Source of the DNA: CAYPHY01 sp964410625
GTDB lineage: Bacteria; Chloroflexota; Anaerolineae; Promineifilales; Promineifilaceae
Direction: 5' to 3'
Assembly: GCA_964410625.1 (NCBI GenBank)
Contig: CAYPHY010000018.1
Coordinates: 1-64,000 of the forward strand
DNA: 64,000 bases
The translations under genes and the position numbers were made by a program. Positions within the stretch are counted from its first letter, which is position 1. Every line of letters begins with the position of its first letter. Under the pieces are notes generated by a model that saw only the letters and a program-made list of their open reading frames with translations, was not told the origin of the DNA and did not search any database. Below are positions 57,183 to 64,000 of this stretch, in pieces.

Positions 57183-57968
57183 ATGGCAGACGTAGATATT
57201 GCAGCGTTGAACCGTGAGGCGTGGAATGCGCAGGTGGAACAGGGGAATCGCTGGACGGTTCCGGTTAGCAGCGAAGAAGTGGCGGCCGCGCGGGAGGGGC
57301 GTTGGGGGGTCTTGCTGACCGAGTCCAAGTTTGTGCCGCGCGATTGGTTCCCGGCCGATTTGCGGGGAGTGAACATCCTTTGTCTCGCTTCCGGCGGAGG
57401 GCAGCAAGGGCCGATTTTGGCGGCCGCGGGCGCAACTGTCACCGTCTTCGACAACTCCCCCAGCCAGCTTGAGCGTGACCGTTTTGTGGCCGAACGCGAC
57501 GGGCTGGAATTGACGACGATTCAGGGGGATATGCGCGACCTGTCGGTATTTGCCGATAACACATTTGATCTAATTTTTCATCCCGTCTCTAATATTTTTA
57601 TTCCCAATGTACGGCCGGTGTGGAAGGAAGCGTATCGCGTGCTGAAGCCGGGAGGGGTCTTGCTTTCTGGGATCTTGAACCCAATCGAATACACGTTGGA
57701 TCGCCATTTACAGGATGAAAAAGGGATTTATCAGATCAAGTATGCGCTGCCATATTCTGATCTGGAGAGCCTGACCGAAGCGGAGCGGCTCGCGCTCTAT
57801 AGGGATGGGGCGACGGTTGAGTTTGGGCATACATTGGAAGATCAGATTGGCGGCCAGATTGACGCCGGGTTCGTGATCACCGGCTTTTATGAATCGCGCC
57901 GCGATGATGATCCCATTGCCAACTACATCCCCTCTTACATCGCGACCAGAGCGCTTAAACCTGCTTAG
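57183..57968 (+). CDS. SAM-dependent methyltransferase (class I)
   Basis: 261 residues. Motif I VNILCLASGGGQQGPILAAAGATVTVFDNSPSQLERD; post-I acidic pair; GDMRDLSVFADNTFDLIFHPVSNIF; AYRVLKPGGVLLSG (motif III/IV). This is the UbiE/Methyltransf_11 type with an unusually conserved N-terminal helix (IAALNREAWNAQVEQGNRWTVPVS). The substrate is unknown. ATG 57183 has GAGGAG eleven bases upstream; longer starts are in repeat DNA. Confidence 0.88.
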   Translation: MADVDIAALNREAWNAQVEQGNRWTVPVSSEEVAAAREGRWGVLLTESKFVPRDWFPADLRGVNILCLASGGGQQGPILAAAGATVTVFDNSPSQLERDRFVAERDGLELTTIQGDMRDLSVFADNTFDLIFHPVSNIFIPNVRPVWKEAYRVLKPGGVLLSGILNPIEYTLDRHLQDEKGIYQIKYALPYSDLESLTEAERLALYRDGATVEFGHTLEDQIGGQIDAGFVITGFYESRRDDDPIANYIPSYIATRALKPA

Positions 57969-58032
57969 AGGAGAAAATCGCCGTACCGTGATTCGCGCCT
58001 GATCTCCCCTCTAGGCAACATTAATCAAATAT

Positions 58033-58061
58033 TAGTCAGCATGATCGGCCAATGGTATAAT
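58033..58061 (+). promoter_or_regulatory. possible promoter of the ABC operon
   Basis: TATAAT at 58056-58061 with a weak TTAGTC 17 bases upstream (58033-58038). It precedes the substrate-binding-protein gene after a gap without other genes. Confidence 0.35.
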
Positions 58062-58128
58062 GTCGGCTGAGAAAGGCTGACAAATGAGTTGGCCGAGGTC
58101 ATCCACATTTTTCCAGGAGAAGAAGACT

Positions 58129-59298
58129 ATGAAACGGAGACTCTTTTTCGGATCGCTTGCACTCTGTGTGCTGGCGTTGCTGCTGGTTGCCTGCGCGCCG
58201 CAGACAGTAGAGGTGACACGCATCATCGAACAACCTGTCGAACAGGTGGTGGAGGTGACGCGCGTTGTCGAAGTGGAAGGGGAGCAAGTGGAGGTGACGC
58301 GCGTTGTTGAAGTGGAAGGGGAACAGGTTGAAGTAGCCGTGACCCCCACGCCTATCGGCGGCGAACTGATCCTCTATGCCTGTCTCTTTGATCCCGACAA
58401 GCTGGAAGTGATCTTCCAGACGTTCCAGCAGCAGTATGGGGTGGATGTGACCTGCCTGGATATGAGTAGTGGCGAGGCGTTGGAGCGTATTCGCGCCGAG
58501 AGCGAAAACCCACAGGGGGATGTGCTGTTTGGCACGACCAACCTATCGCATGTGAATCTGGCGGCCGATGACCTGACCGAACCGTACCAGGGTGCGGGCT
58601 GGAATGCCTTGCCCGATGGCCCGCTGAAGGACTCGGAAGGGTATTGGACCGGCTTCTATTATGGGGTGATCGGCTTTGCTTGTAGCCCCGACCGGCTGGC
58701 TGAGCTAGGGGCGGAGTGTCCTTCCTCCTGGCAAGACTTGCTTGATCCGGTGTTTGAGGGCGAGGTTGTCATCGCCAGCCCGGCCGCGTCCGGTACATCC
58801 TATACGGTGCTCAGCGGTCTGGCGCAACTCTATGGTGTGGACGAGGCTTTTGAATATTGGCATCAATTGGACGCCAACATCGCCCAATACACCGAATCGG
58901 GTAGCGCACCCGGTGGTCTGGCGGCCCAAGGTGAGTACGCCATCGGCATCTCCTTCGTCCACGACATCCAGGTGCAGCAAGACCAGGGCTTGCCGGTGGA
59001 GATCGGCTTCCCCGAAGAAGGCTCGCCGTATGAAATCGGCGGTATCTCGATCATTCGTGGAGCGAGAAACGCCGACGCCGCCCGCGCCTGGGTGGATTAC
59101 GTATTCAGCCCCGCCTTCCAGCGCTATCACAATGACGTCGCCCATCGCATCCCGGTGATCGAGGGCGTCCAACTGGCGGAAGGGACGGTTGCCCTGGAAG
59201 ACGTAACCCTGATTGATGGGTATGATCCGACTGCCTGGGCGGCCGAACGCGACGGGCTGATCGAGCGCTGGCAAGAGGAGATCGGTTCGCAACGTTAA
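58129..59298 (+). CDS. ABC transporter substrate-binding lipoprotein (Fbp-like)
   Basis: 389 residues. Signal peptide with lipobox LLVACAPQ. It is followed by a tandem VEVTRVVEVEGEQ repeat linker (about residues 25-65), a hallmark of Chloroflexota lipoproteins. The binding domain (about 70-389) is a periplasmic-binding fold like the Fe3+/2-aminoethylphosphonate group: GGELILYACLFDPDKLEVIFQTF, GDVLFGTTNLSHVNLA, YYGVIGFACSPDRLAELG and SGTSYTVLSGLAQLYG. AGGAGAAG precedes the ATG (58129). It is the first gene of a complete importer. The ligand cannot be read from the sequence. Confidence 0.92.
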   Translation: MKRRLFFGSLALCVLALLLVACAPQTVEVTRIIEQPVEQVVEVTRVVEVEGEQVEVTRVVEVEGEQVEVAVTPTPIGGELILYACLFDPDKLEVIFQTFQQQYGVDVTCLDMSSGEALERIRAESENPQGDVLFGTTNLSHVNLAADDLTEPYQGAGWNALPDGPLKDSEGYWTGFYYGVIGFACSPDRLAELGAECPSSWQDLLDPVFEGEVVIASPAASGTSYTVLSGLAQLYGVDEAFEYWHQLDANIAQYTESGSAPGGLAAQGEYAIGISFVHDIQVQQDQGLPVEIGFPEEGSPYEIGGISIIRGARNADAARAWVDYVFSPAFQRYHNDVAHRIPVIEGVQLAEGTVALEDVTLIDGYDPTAWAAERDGLIERWQEEIGSQR

Positions 59299-59399
59299 TC
59301 AGTAAGCTGTAAGCAGTAATCGGTAAGCGGTGGGTGAGCGGAATTGCAAACTCCCTACTGATTACCGATTACTGCTCACCGTTTACCGCTTACCCTTAT
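59299..59399. repeat. family C imperfect hairpin between substrate-binding and permease genes
   Basis: aatcagtaagctgtaagcagtaatcggtaagcgg pairs in large part with actgattaccgattactgctcaccgtttaccgcttac. It fills the whole intergenic space; the permease ATG begins at its last base. Confidence 0.8.
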
Positions 59400-61316
59400 A
59401 TGAGTGATAGCGTTCTAACCCCCGTCCAACAAGCTACCTCCACTTCCTCACAACGGCGGCGAATCTCTTTTGCCGTCTTTATTTTGCTTGAGTTGCTGCT
59501 GCTGGCCTATATCGGCACGCGGCTGATCCAGTTCCAGTATGTGGAGAGGGAAGTACAGGCGATTAGCGGCGAAGTGGAGCGGGTTGTCTTGCAGCGGGAG
59601 ATGATTGGCGACCCATTGCTGTTTGGGTTGATCGCCCTGGCAATGGCCTTGCCGTTTGCCTCGCGCCGCTTGCGCCGCGAGCCGGTGTTGCTGGTTGCGT
59701 TGCAAGTGGCTGTTGTCAGCCTGCTGGTCTTTGCCTTGTGGCCGCTGGCCCAGGTCTTTAGCCAGAGCTTCCGCGCCAGCCGTGACGCCGCCGCTCTCTC
59801 GTTGGTGCAATTTGAGCGGGTGTTGGCGCAACCAATGGTCGGCCGCGCCACCAGCAATACGATGATCATCGGCGTGATCTCGGCCGTGCTTTCCACCGTC
59901 ATCGGCACGGTTGTGGCCTATATCATCACCCTGACCGATATACCTTTCAGACGGTTGTTGCGCGTGGTGACGATCATCCCCGTCCTCTCGCCCCCCTTCG
60001 CAGTCAGTTTTGCGTTCATTATGCTTTTCGGCCGTCGTGGGCTGATCACCTATGACCTGCTGGGCATCACCGACTACAACATCTATGGGCCACATGGCAT
60101 CGTGTTGGTGCAGTTGATCAGCGATATACCGCTGGTGATTTTGATTTTATCGGCCGTCTTCGCCTCGATCAGTCGCGATCTGGAAGAAGCGGCCGAAGAT
60201 TTGGGCGGCCATCCCTTCTATATCTTACGCACGATCACCTTTCCGCTGGTGACACCGGCGATTTTGACGGCCGCGCTACTCAGTTTCATCTCCTCCATCT
60301 CCGACTTCGGCAACCCGATGCTGATCGGCGGCGGCTTCCAGGTGTTGGCGACGCAAGCCTACATCCAGATGATCGAACTGTTCGATCTGCAATTGGGGGC
60401 CGCGCTCTCCTTTATTTTGCTCATCCCGGCGTTGCTGGCCTTCTTGTTGCAACATTGGATCAGCAATCGCCGTTCCTATATCACCGTCACCGGCCGCGCC
60501 CGCACCGGCACGGAGCATGTGCGCCAACTGCCCCCTTTACTGAAGCTGCCCCTCTTTGGCATCACCTTCTTTCTGGCGGCGTTTAATGTCTTGCTCTATG
60601 GCTCCATCGTCGTTGGCGCGTTTGTCAATACCTGGGGCTTTGACTTTACGCCGACACTGCGCCATCTGAACGGACTGGTCAACACCTTGCCGATGTTGCG
60701 AAATTCGCTCATTGTCTCTGTAGGGGCCGGTGTGCTGGGTGGGATTGCAGGGGTGTGGATCGCCTGGTTGGTGGCGCGGCGGCAAGTCCCCGGCCGTCGC
60801 GAACTCGATTTCGCCGCCACCCTGATGTATGCCATTCCGGGGACGGTCGTGGGCATCGGCTATATTATCGCCTTCAACGCCGCCCCTTACTTCTGGACGG
60901 GGACGTTCTTTATCATCATCGTCGCCTTCGCTTTTCGCCGTTTGCCGGTTGGCCTACGCACCAGTGTAGCGGCGCAAAAGCAAATTGACCCGACGTTGGA
61001 GGAAGCCTCGCTCGATTTGGGCGCGTCGCGCTTGCGGACGCTGACGCAGATCACCTTTCCCCTGCTGAACCGCGCTTTCTTTGCCGGGGTGATCTATATC
61101 TTCATCCATTCGATGACTGACCTGAGCGCGGCCGTGTTTCTCAACGCTGGACGGACGCAACTGTTTACGGTGCGGATGTTCCGCGTGATGATCACCGGCA
61201 CGCCCAGCCAGGCGGCCGCCTTCGCCTTGTTGCTGATTGTGATCATCTTGCTCTCGTTGGCCTTGCTGAATAAATTGACGGGCAAGAGCTTCATTGATCT
61301 GTTCCGAATATCGTGA
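59400..61316 (+). CDS. two-domain ABC permease (FbpB-like)
   Basis: About 638 residues, about 12 transmembrane segments in two homologous halves. EAA loops: EEAAEDLGGHPFYILRTITFP (about 261-281) and EEASLDLGASRLRTLTQITFP (about 537-557). This is the fused permease of Fe3+ and related importers. The start ATG at 59400 is at the edge of a repeat; no Shine-Dalgarno is apparent, so coupling to the upstream gene is likely weak. It forms the membrane channel for the FbpA-like and FbpC-like partners. Confidence 0.92.
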   Translation: MSDSVLTPVQQATSTSSQRRRISFAVFILLELLLLAYIGTRLIQFQYVEREVQAISGEVERVVLQREMIGDPLLFGLIALAMALPFASRRLRREPVLLVALQVAVVSLLVFALWPLAQVFSQSFRASRDAAALSLVQFERVLAQPMVGRATSNTMIIGVISAVLSTVIGTVVAYIITLTDIPFRRLLRVVTIIPVLSPPFAVSFAFIMLFGRRGLITYDLLGITDYNIYGPHGIVLVQLISDIPLVILILSAVFASISRDLEEAAEDLGGHPFYILRTITFPLVTPAILTAALLSFISSISDFGNPMLIGGGFQVLATQAYIQMIELFDLQLGAALSFILLIPALLAFLLQHWISNRRSYITVTGRARTGTEHVRQLPPLLKLPLFGITFFLAAFNVLLYGSIVVGAFVNTWGFDFTPTLRHLNGLVNTLPMLRNSLIVSVGAGVLGGIAGVWIAWLVARRQVPGRRELDFAATLMYAIPGTVVGIGYIIAFNAAPYFWTGTFFIIIVAFAFRRLPVGLRTSVAAQKQIDPTLEEASLDLGASRLRTLTQITFPLLNRAFFAGVIYIFIHSMTDLSAAVFLNAGRTQLFTVRMFRVMITGTPSQAAAFALLLIVIILLSLALLNKLTGKSFIDLFRIS

Positions 61317-61329
61317 TTAAGGTTTTTTT

Positions 61330-61387
61330 TGACACGAATTTCACGAATGGGCGATGTATTTTCGTGTCATTCGTGAAATTCGTGTCA
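61330..61387. repeat. family D perfect 20-bp hairpin
   Basis: TGACACGAATTTCACGAATG (61330-61349) and its exact complement (61368-61387). Located between the permease and ATPase genes. Confidence 0.92.
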
Positions 61388-61406
61388 GAAAACAATTGAT
61401 ACAGTA

Positions 61407-62510
61407 ATGAGTGAATCGCCAAACGCTAAAACGCCCATACTCTCTACGGCTTCCATTGCTCTCGACCATCTGAGCAAACATTTCGGTCCTGTGCGGGCGG
61501 TGGATGATGTGTCGCTGACGGTCAAAGCGGGAGAGTTGCTGTGCTTGCTGGGGCCGAGCGGCTGTGGCAAGACGACCACGCTGCGGATGATCGCCGGTTT
61601 TGAGGAGCCGACCAGCGGCCGTATCTTCATTGGCGATGATGATGTGACGTCCATTCCGCCCTATGCGCGGCCGACAGCGATGGTCTTTCAGAGCTACGCC
61701 CTCTTTCCGCACATGACGATCTTCAACAACATCGCCTATGGCTTGCGGGCGCGGCGCGTGGCAAAGGGGGAGATTGAACGACGGGTGGCGGAAGTGGTTT
61801 CACTCATGGAACTGGAGGGGCAGGAGCATAAGGCCCCCCCGCAACTCTCCGGTGGGCAACAGCAGCGGGTGGCGTTGGCGCGGGCGTTGGTCATTCGGCC
61901 GAAGGTGCTGCTCTTTGATGAGCCCCTCTCCAATCTCGACGCCCAGTTACGGGTGCGAATGCGTAGTGAAATCCGCGCTATCCAGCGGCGGTTGGGTATC
62001 ACCAGCGTCTATGTCACCCACGATCAGGAAGAGGCGTTTAGCATTGCCGACCAGGTGGCGATCATGAATCTGGGCAAGGTGGTGCAATTGGGGACGCCGC
62101 GCGAACTGTATTGGGAGCCAGCCGACCGCTTTGTGGCTGGATTTGTCGGGCAATCGAATGTGCTACCGGCGGAGTTGGTTTCCGCCAATGGGGATGGGGC
62201 GGTGGTGCGCGTTTTTGACCAGACAATCCGCAGCCGTCGGCCGCCGCGTGGCAACAACGGAGAGGTGGCGGTGGTCTTGCGATCAGAGGCGTTGCGGTTG
62301 GAGGCGGCTGATCATCCCGGCGTTCCGGCGCGGGTGCTGACGATGGCCTATGTCGGCCCGATTGTCCGCTATACCGTTGCCGTCGAGGGTATCGCAGATG
62401 GCGCAGAACTGACGGTGGATATGCACAATCCGGGACCGGATGAGTTTTTTAATGAAGGGACGGCCGTTAGCCTGCAACTCCCGGCGGAGGTTCCGGCGTT
62501 GTTGGGTTGA
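61407..62510 (+). CDS. ABC transporter ATPase (FbpC/PotA type)
   Basis: 367 residues. Walker A GPSGCGKTTTLRMIAGFE, GRIFIGDDDVTSIPPYARPTAMVFQSYALFPHMT (Q-loop), signature LSGGQQQRVALARAL, Walker B VLLFDEPLSNLDAQLR, switch THDQEEAF. The C-terminal TOBE-like domain (about 255-360) is typical of FbpC/PotA/MalK ATPases. It energises the importer encoded just upstream. The start is ATG, 19 bases after a perfect hairpin. Confidence 0.95.
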   Translation: MSESPNAKTPILSTASIALDHLSKHFGPVRAVDDVSLTVKAGELLCLLGPSGCGKTTTLRMIAGFEEPTSGRIFIGDDDVTSIPPYARPTAMVFQSYALFPHMTIFNNIAYGLRARRVAKGEIERRVAEVVSLMELEGQEHKAPPQLSGGQQQRVALARALVIRPKVLLFDEPLSNLDAQLRVRMRSEIRAIQRRLGITSVYVTHDQEEAFSIADQVAIMNLGKVVQLGTPRELYWEPADRFVAGFVGQSNVLPAELVSANGDGAVVRVFDQTIRSRRPPRGNNGEVAVVLRSEALRLEAADHPGVPARVLTMAYVGPIVRYTVAVEGIADGAELTVDMHNPGPDEFFNEGTAVSLQLPAEVPALLG

Positions 62511-62522
62511 TCCTTATCAAAC

Positions 62523-63143
62523 TTGTTGCCACACCATTTGATCACCTTGTCACCTCTTCACCCTGTCACCCCTTCACCCCCCCACCACATTCTGGCTGTT
62601 TGCTTTGACTTCGGCGATACGCTGGCTGATGAAGCGACGGAGGTGAAGGATGAGACGAACACCACGCTCACGGCCGATCTCATCCCTGGCGCGGCCGAGT
62701 TGATCCACACGCTGAAGGGGCGCGGCTACCGGCTGGCGTTGGTGGCCGACGGCCGCCCCGGAACCTACCTCAATGTCCTCAGCCACCACGGCCTCTATAC
62801 CCTCTTTGACGCCTTCGCCATTTCCGAACTCGTTGGCGTGGAGAAGCCAGACCCACGCCTGTTCCGCCATGCCCTGGATGCGTTGGAGATCAAGCCGCAG
62901 GAGTACGGCCGCACAATCATGGTCGGCAACTATCTGGAGCGGGACATTAAAGGGGCCAATCAACTGGGGATGATCAGCGTCTGGCTCGATTGGGCGCCAC
63001 GACGGCCGAAGGTGGCGGCCGATCCCTCCGAAGAACCCGACTATACCATCAAACAACCGCTTGACCTGCTGCCTATCCTTGAGCAGTTAGAACGAGGCAA
63101 AAATTTCGACACGAATGACACGAATTTCACGAATAACGTTTAA
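62523..63143 (+). CDS. HAD-superfamily hydrolase (phosphoglycolate-phosphatase-like)
   Basis: About 195-206 residues depending on start. HAD motif I is VCFDFGDTLADE; motif II/T is LVADGRPG, weak for classical Ser/Thr; motif III Lys in GVEKPDPRLFRHAL; motif IV GNYLERDIKGANQLGM. No ATG precedes motif I; only TTG codons (62523, 62526, 62538, 62547) exist, all within the family G repeat that encodes the first 22 residues. The final residues (FDTNDTNFTNNV) are encoded by family D repeat. So both ends are repeat-derived, and the true start is unclear. It is likely part of the ABC operon, 12 bp after the ATPase stop. Confidence 0.82.
   Translation: MLPHHLITLSPLHPVTPSPPHHILAVCFDFGDTLADEATEVKDETNTTLTADLIPGAAELIHTLKGRGYRLALVADGRPGTYLNVLSHHGLYTLFDAFAISELVGVEKPDPRLFRHALDALEIKPQEYGRTIMVGNYLERDIKGANQLGMISVWLDWAPRRPKVAADPSEEPDYTIKQPLDLLPILEQLERGKNFDTNDTNFTNNV
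62524..62588. repeat. family G repeat at the start of the HAD gene
   Basis: Units tgatcaccttgtcacctcttcaccctgtcaccccttcaccccc, read in frame as a Pro/His/Thr/Ser-rich N-terminus. Confidence 0.8.
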
Positions 63144-63172
63144 TTTTCGTGTCTATTCGTGTCATTCGTGTC
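63108..63172. repeat. family D perfect 18-bp hairpin, between convergent HAD genes
   Basis: GACACGAATGACACGAAT (63108-63125) and ATTCGTGTCATTCGTGTC (63155-63172). It overlaps the 3' ends of both genes, encoding the last residues of the plus-strand protein. Position and symmetry would also suit a bidirectional terminator, but T-runs are short. Confidence 0.9.
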
Positions 63173-63917
63173 AAAAAACCAATCCAAAGTGGTGGAGAAT
63201 GTCGCGCACGCCGTCGGCCGTGCGCTGGGGGGAGACGTATTGCACGCCAGCCATGATGGCTTCGTTGGCGTTGCTTGGCGCGGCACTGAAGCCAACTTCC
63301 GCTAGGAATTGCAAATCTACATCGGAATCACCGACGCCCAACATGCGCGAGGGGGGAATGCCGGTTTCGGCCGCCAGAAATTCGATCCCGCGCCCTTTGT
63401 GGATGCCACGCGGCAAGATGTTGAGGCAAGAACTGGAATAAACGAGGTCAACCGACTCGCATAAGTCGCCCAATGCCTCGGTTGCGGCCGCGTCCAGCTT
63501 GGGCGTGTCGGCCGGGTCGGTGGCGAAGATGGTCAGCGTGAACTCCTTGCCGGGCTGAATATAGGCAAAGCCGGAAGCGATCACTGTCTCCCCCAATCGT
63601 TGGCGAATGGCCCCCATGCTGTGGGGCATGACGGCAGGGTGGGCGAGGAAGCGGTAGCCATGGGGCACATAAAGACCGGCCCCATTCTCGAAGATAGCCG
63701 GTAGGTGGCCGTTAATGGCCTGGAGCATCAACTCGACATAGGGGGCGGGGCGGCCGGTGCAGAGGGTGACGGCCGTGCTTCCGGGTTGCGCTCGCGCCTT
63801 GCGGTTCATCGCCGCCAACGCCTCCAGTAGGGGCAGGTCGAGCGGTTGCGCTTCCCCCTCGGTCAGCACACCGTCAATATCAAAAACAATCAAATCAATG
63901 GGATACGAACTACTCAT
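63171..63917 (-). CDS. HAD-IIB (Cof-type) phosphatase
   Basis: 248 residues. Motif I VFDIDGVLTEGE, motif II TLCTGRPAPYVE, motif III Lys in RGIHKGRGIEFL, motif IV GVGDSDVDLQFL. C2-cap HAD phosphatase, related to phosphoglycolate, mannosyl-phosphoglycerate and sucrose-phosphate phosphatases. The substrate is not inferable. It is convergent with the other HAD gene; the shared hairpin covers both stops. The start is ATG. Confidence 0.9.
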   Translation of the reverse strand: MSSSYPIDLIVFDIDGVLTEGEAQPLDLPLLEALAAMNRKARAQPGSTAVTLCTGRPAPYVELMLQAINGHLPAIFENGAGLYVPHGYRFLAHPAVMPHSMGAIRQRLGETVIASGFAYIQPGKEFTLTIFATDPADTPKLDAAATEALGDLCESVDLVYSSSCLNILPRGIHKGRGIEFLAAETGIPPSRMLGVGDSDVDLQFLAEVGFSAAPSNANEAIMAGVQYVSPQRTADGVRDILHHFGLVF

Positions 63918-64000
63918 GAATAGGAATCATCCTTTGTTTTTTTGATCGTATCCCCATGTAGCGCGATTTGCCAAACTACTTACATATCATGTTGGTTGCC
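63918..64000. other. end of window, intergenic
   Basis: Contains tgtagcgcgatttgccaaactac, a half copy of the palindrome at 2690-2708. No start of a gene is seen within the window. Confidence 0.4.

Overview
The window is a bacterial chromosome segment, all genes apparently chromosomal, with no rRNA, tRNA, CRISPR array, prophage or complete insertion sequence that I can see. The gene content suggests a Chloroflexota bacterium, most like the Anaerolineae/Ardenticatenia type of filamentous lineage. The reasons are a T-box leader ahead of thrS, lipoproteins whose cleavage site is followed by tandem VEVTRVVEVEG-type repeats, kinase-less sensor-like membrane proteins, LVIVD propeller lipoproteins, and a TPR-CHAT plus subtilisin locus. 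The placement is an inference and needs a marker-gene tree. A run of exactly 100 N at 24955-25054 shows that this is a draft scaffold.

Layout. 76-2603 (minus): YtcJ-like amidohydrolase and shikimate dehydrogenase. 2828-3949: CDP-glucose 4,6-dehydratase. 3981-8649 (minus): secreted beta-helix protein, two small proteins, a membrane protein and a Tat-exported lipoprotein sulfatase. 8739-13049: a sigma70 promoter, a T-box riboswitch with terminator, and two tandem threonyl-tRNA synthetases. 13113-15510: an orphan HigA antitoxin, DUF488, a PrxQ-type peroxiredoxin, a BrnT/BrnA toxin-antitoxin pair and an SRPBCC protein. 15770-22847: redox and envelope genes (CRP-glutaredoxin-thioredoxin reductase fusion, diheme cytochrome c, twin membrane sensor halves, Lpd/MerA-like flavoprotein). 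22967-25580: a partner-switching module (GAF-PP2C-HATPase protein plus two STAS proteins). 25676-31075: carotenoid-dehydrogenase-like oxidoreductase, pentapeptide-repeat protein and S9 peptidase. 31096-43669: a decayed small gene, a ProV-like ATPase with an iron alcohol dehydrogenase, MgtC, PgeF/YfiH, FmdB, an OmpR regulator, a CoA-type Nudix, an ILVBL-like ThDP enzyme, an antitoxin, a K+ channel with RCK domains coupled to a PECR-like reductase, and a lipoprotein. 43700-44158: a deazaflavin nitroreductase-like protein. 44346-50648: ECF-like sigma factor, zinc-finger regulator, TPR-CHAT caspase-like protease and membrane-anchored subtilisin. 50683-57968: GrpB, APH(6)-like kinase, two small overlapping genes, urocanate hydratase, LVIVD lipoprotein and methyltransferase. 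58129-63917: a complete Fbp-type ABC importer and two HAD phosphatases.

Two things stand out. First, the sigma / zinc-finger / TPR-CHAT / subtilisin cluster has the parts of a proteolysis-controlled transcription circuit. It resembles in composition the Csx29-Csx30-RpoE output of type III-E CRISPR, but without any CRISPR locus here. Second, nearly every intergenic space carries a member of several families of short rhythmic repeats. The units are about 8-16 bp, such as GAGACTAAGAGACT, TATTGGTGTATTGG, GTAATCGGTAATCGG, CACGAATTTCACGAA, GCGGATTACGCGGAT and CACTCTCCACTCTC. Most are arranged as long perfect or near-perfect inverted repeats. They also sit in frame inside or at the ends of at least ten protein genes. 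In addition, the palindrome CGGCCG is strikingly over-represented throughout, in a HIP1-like manner.
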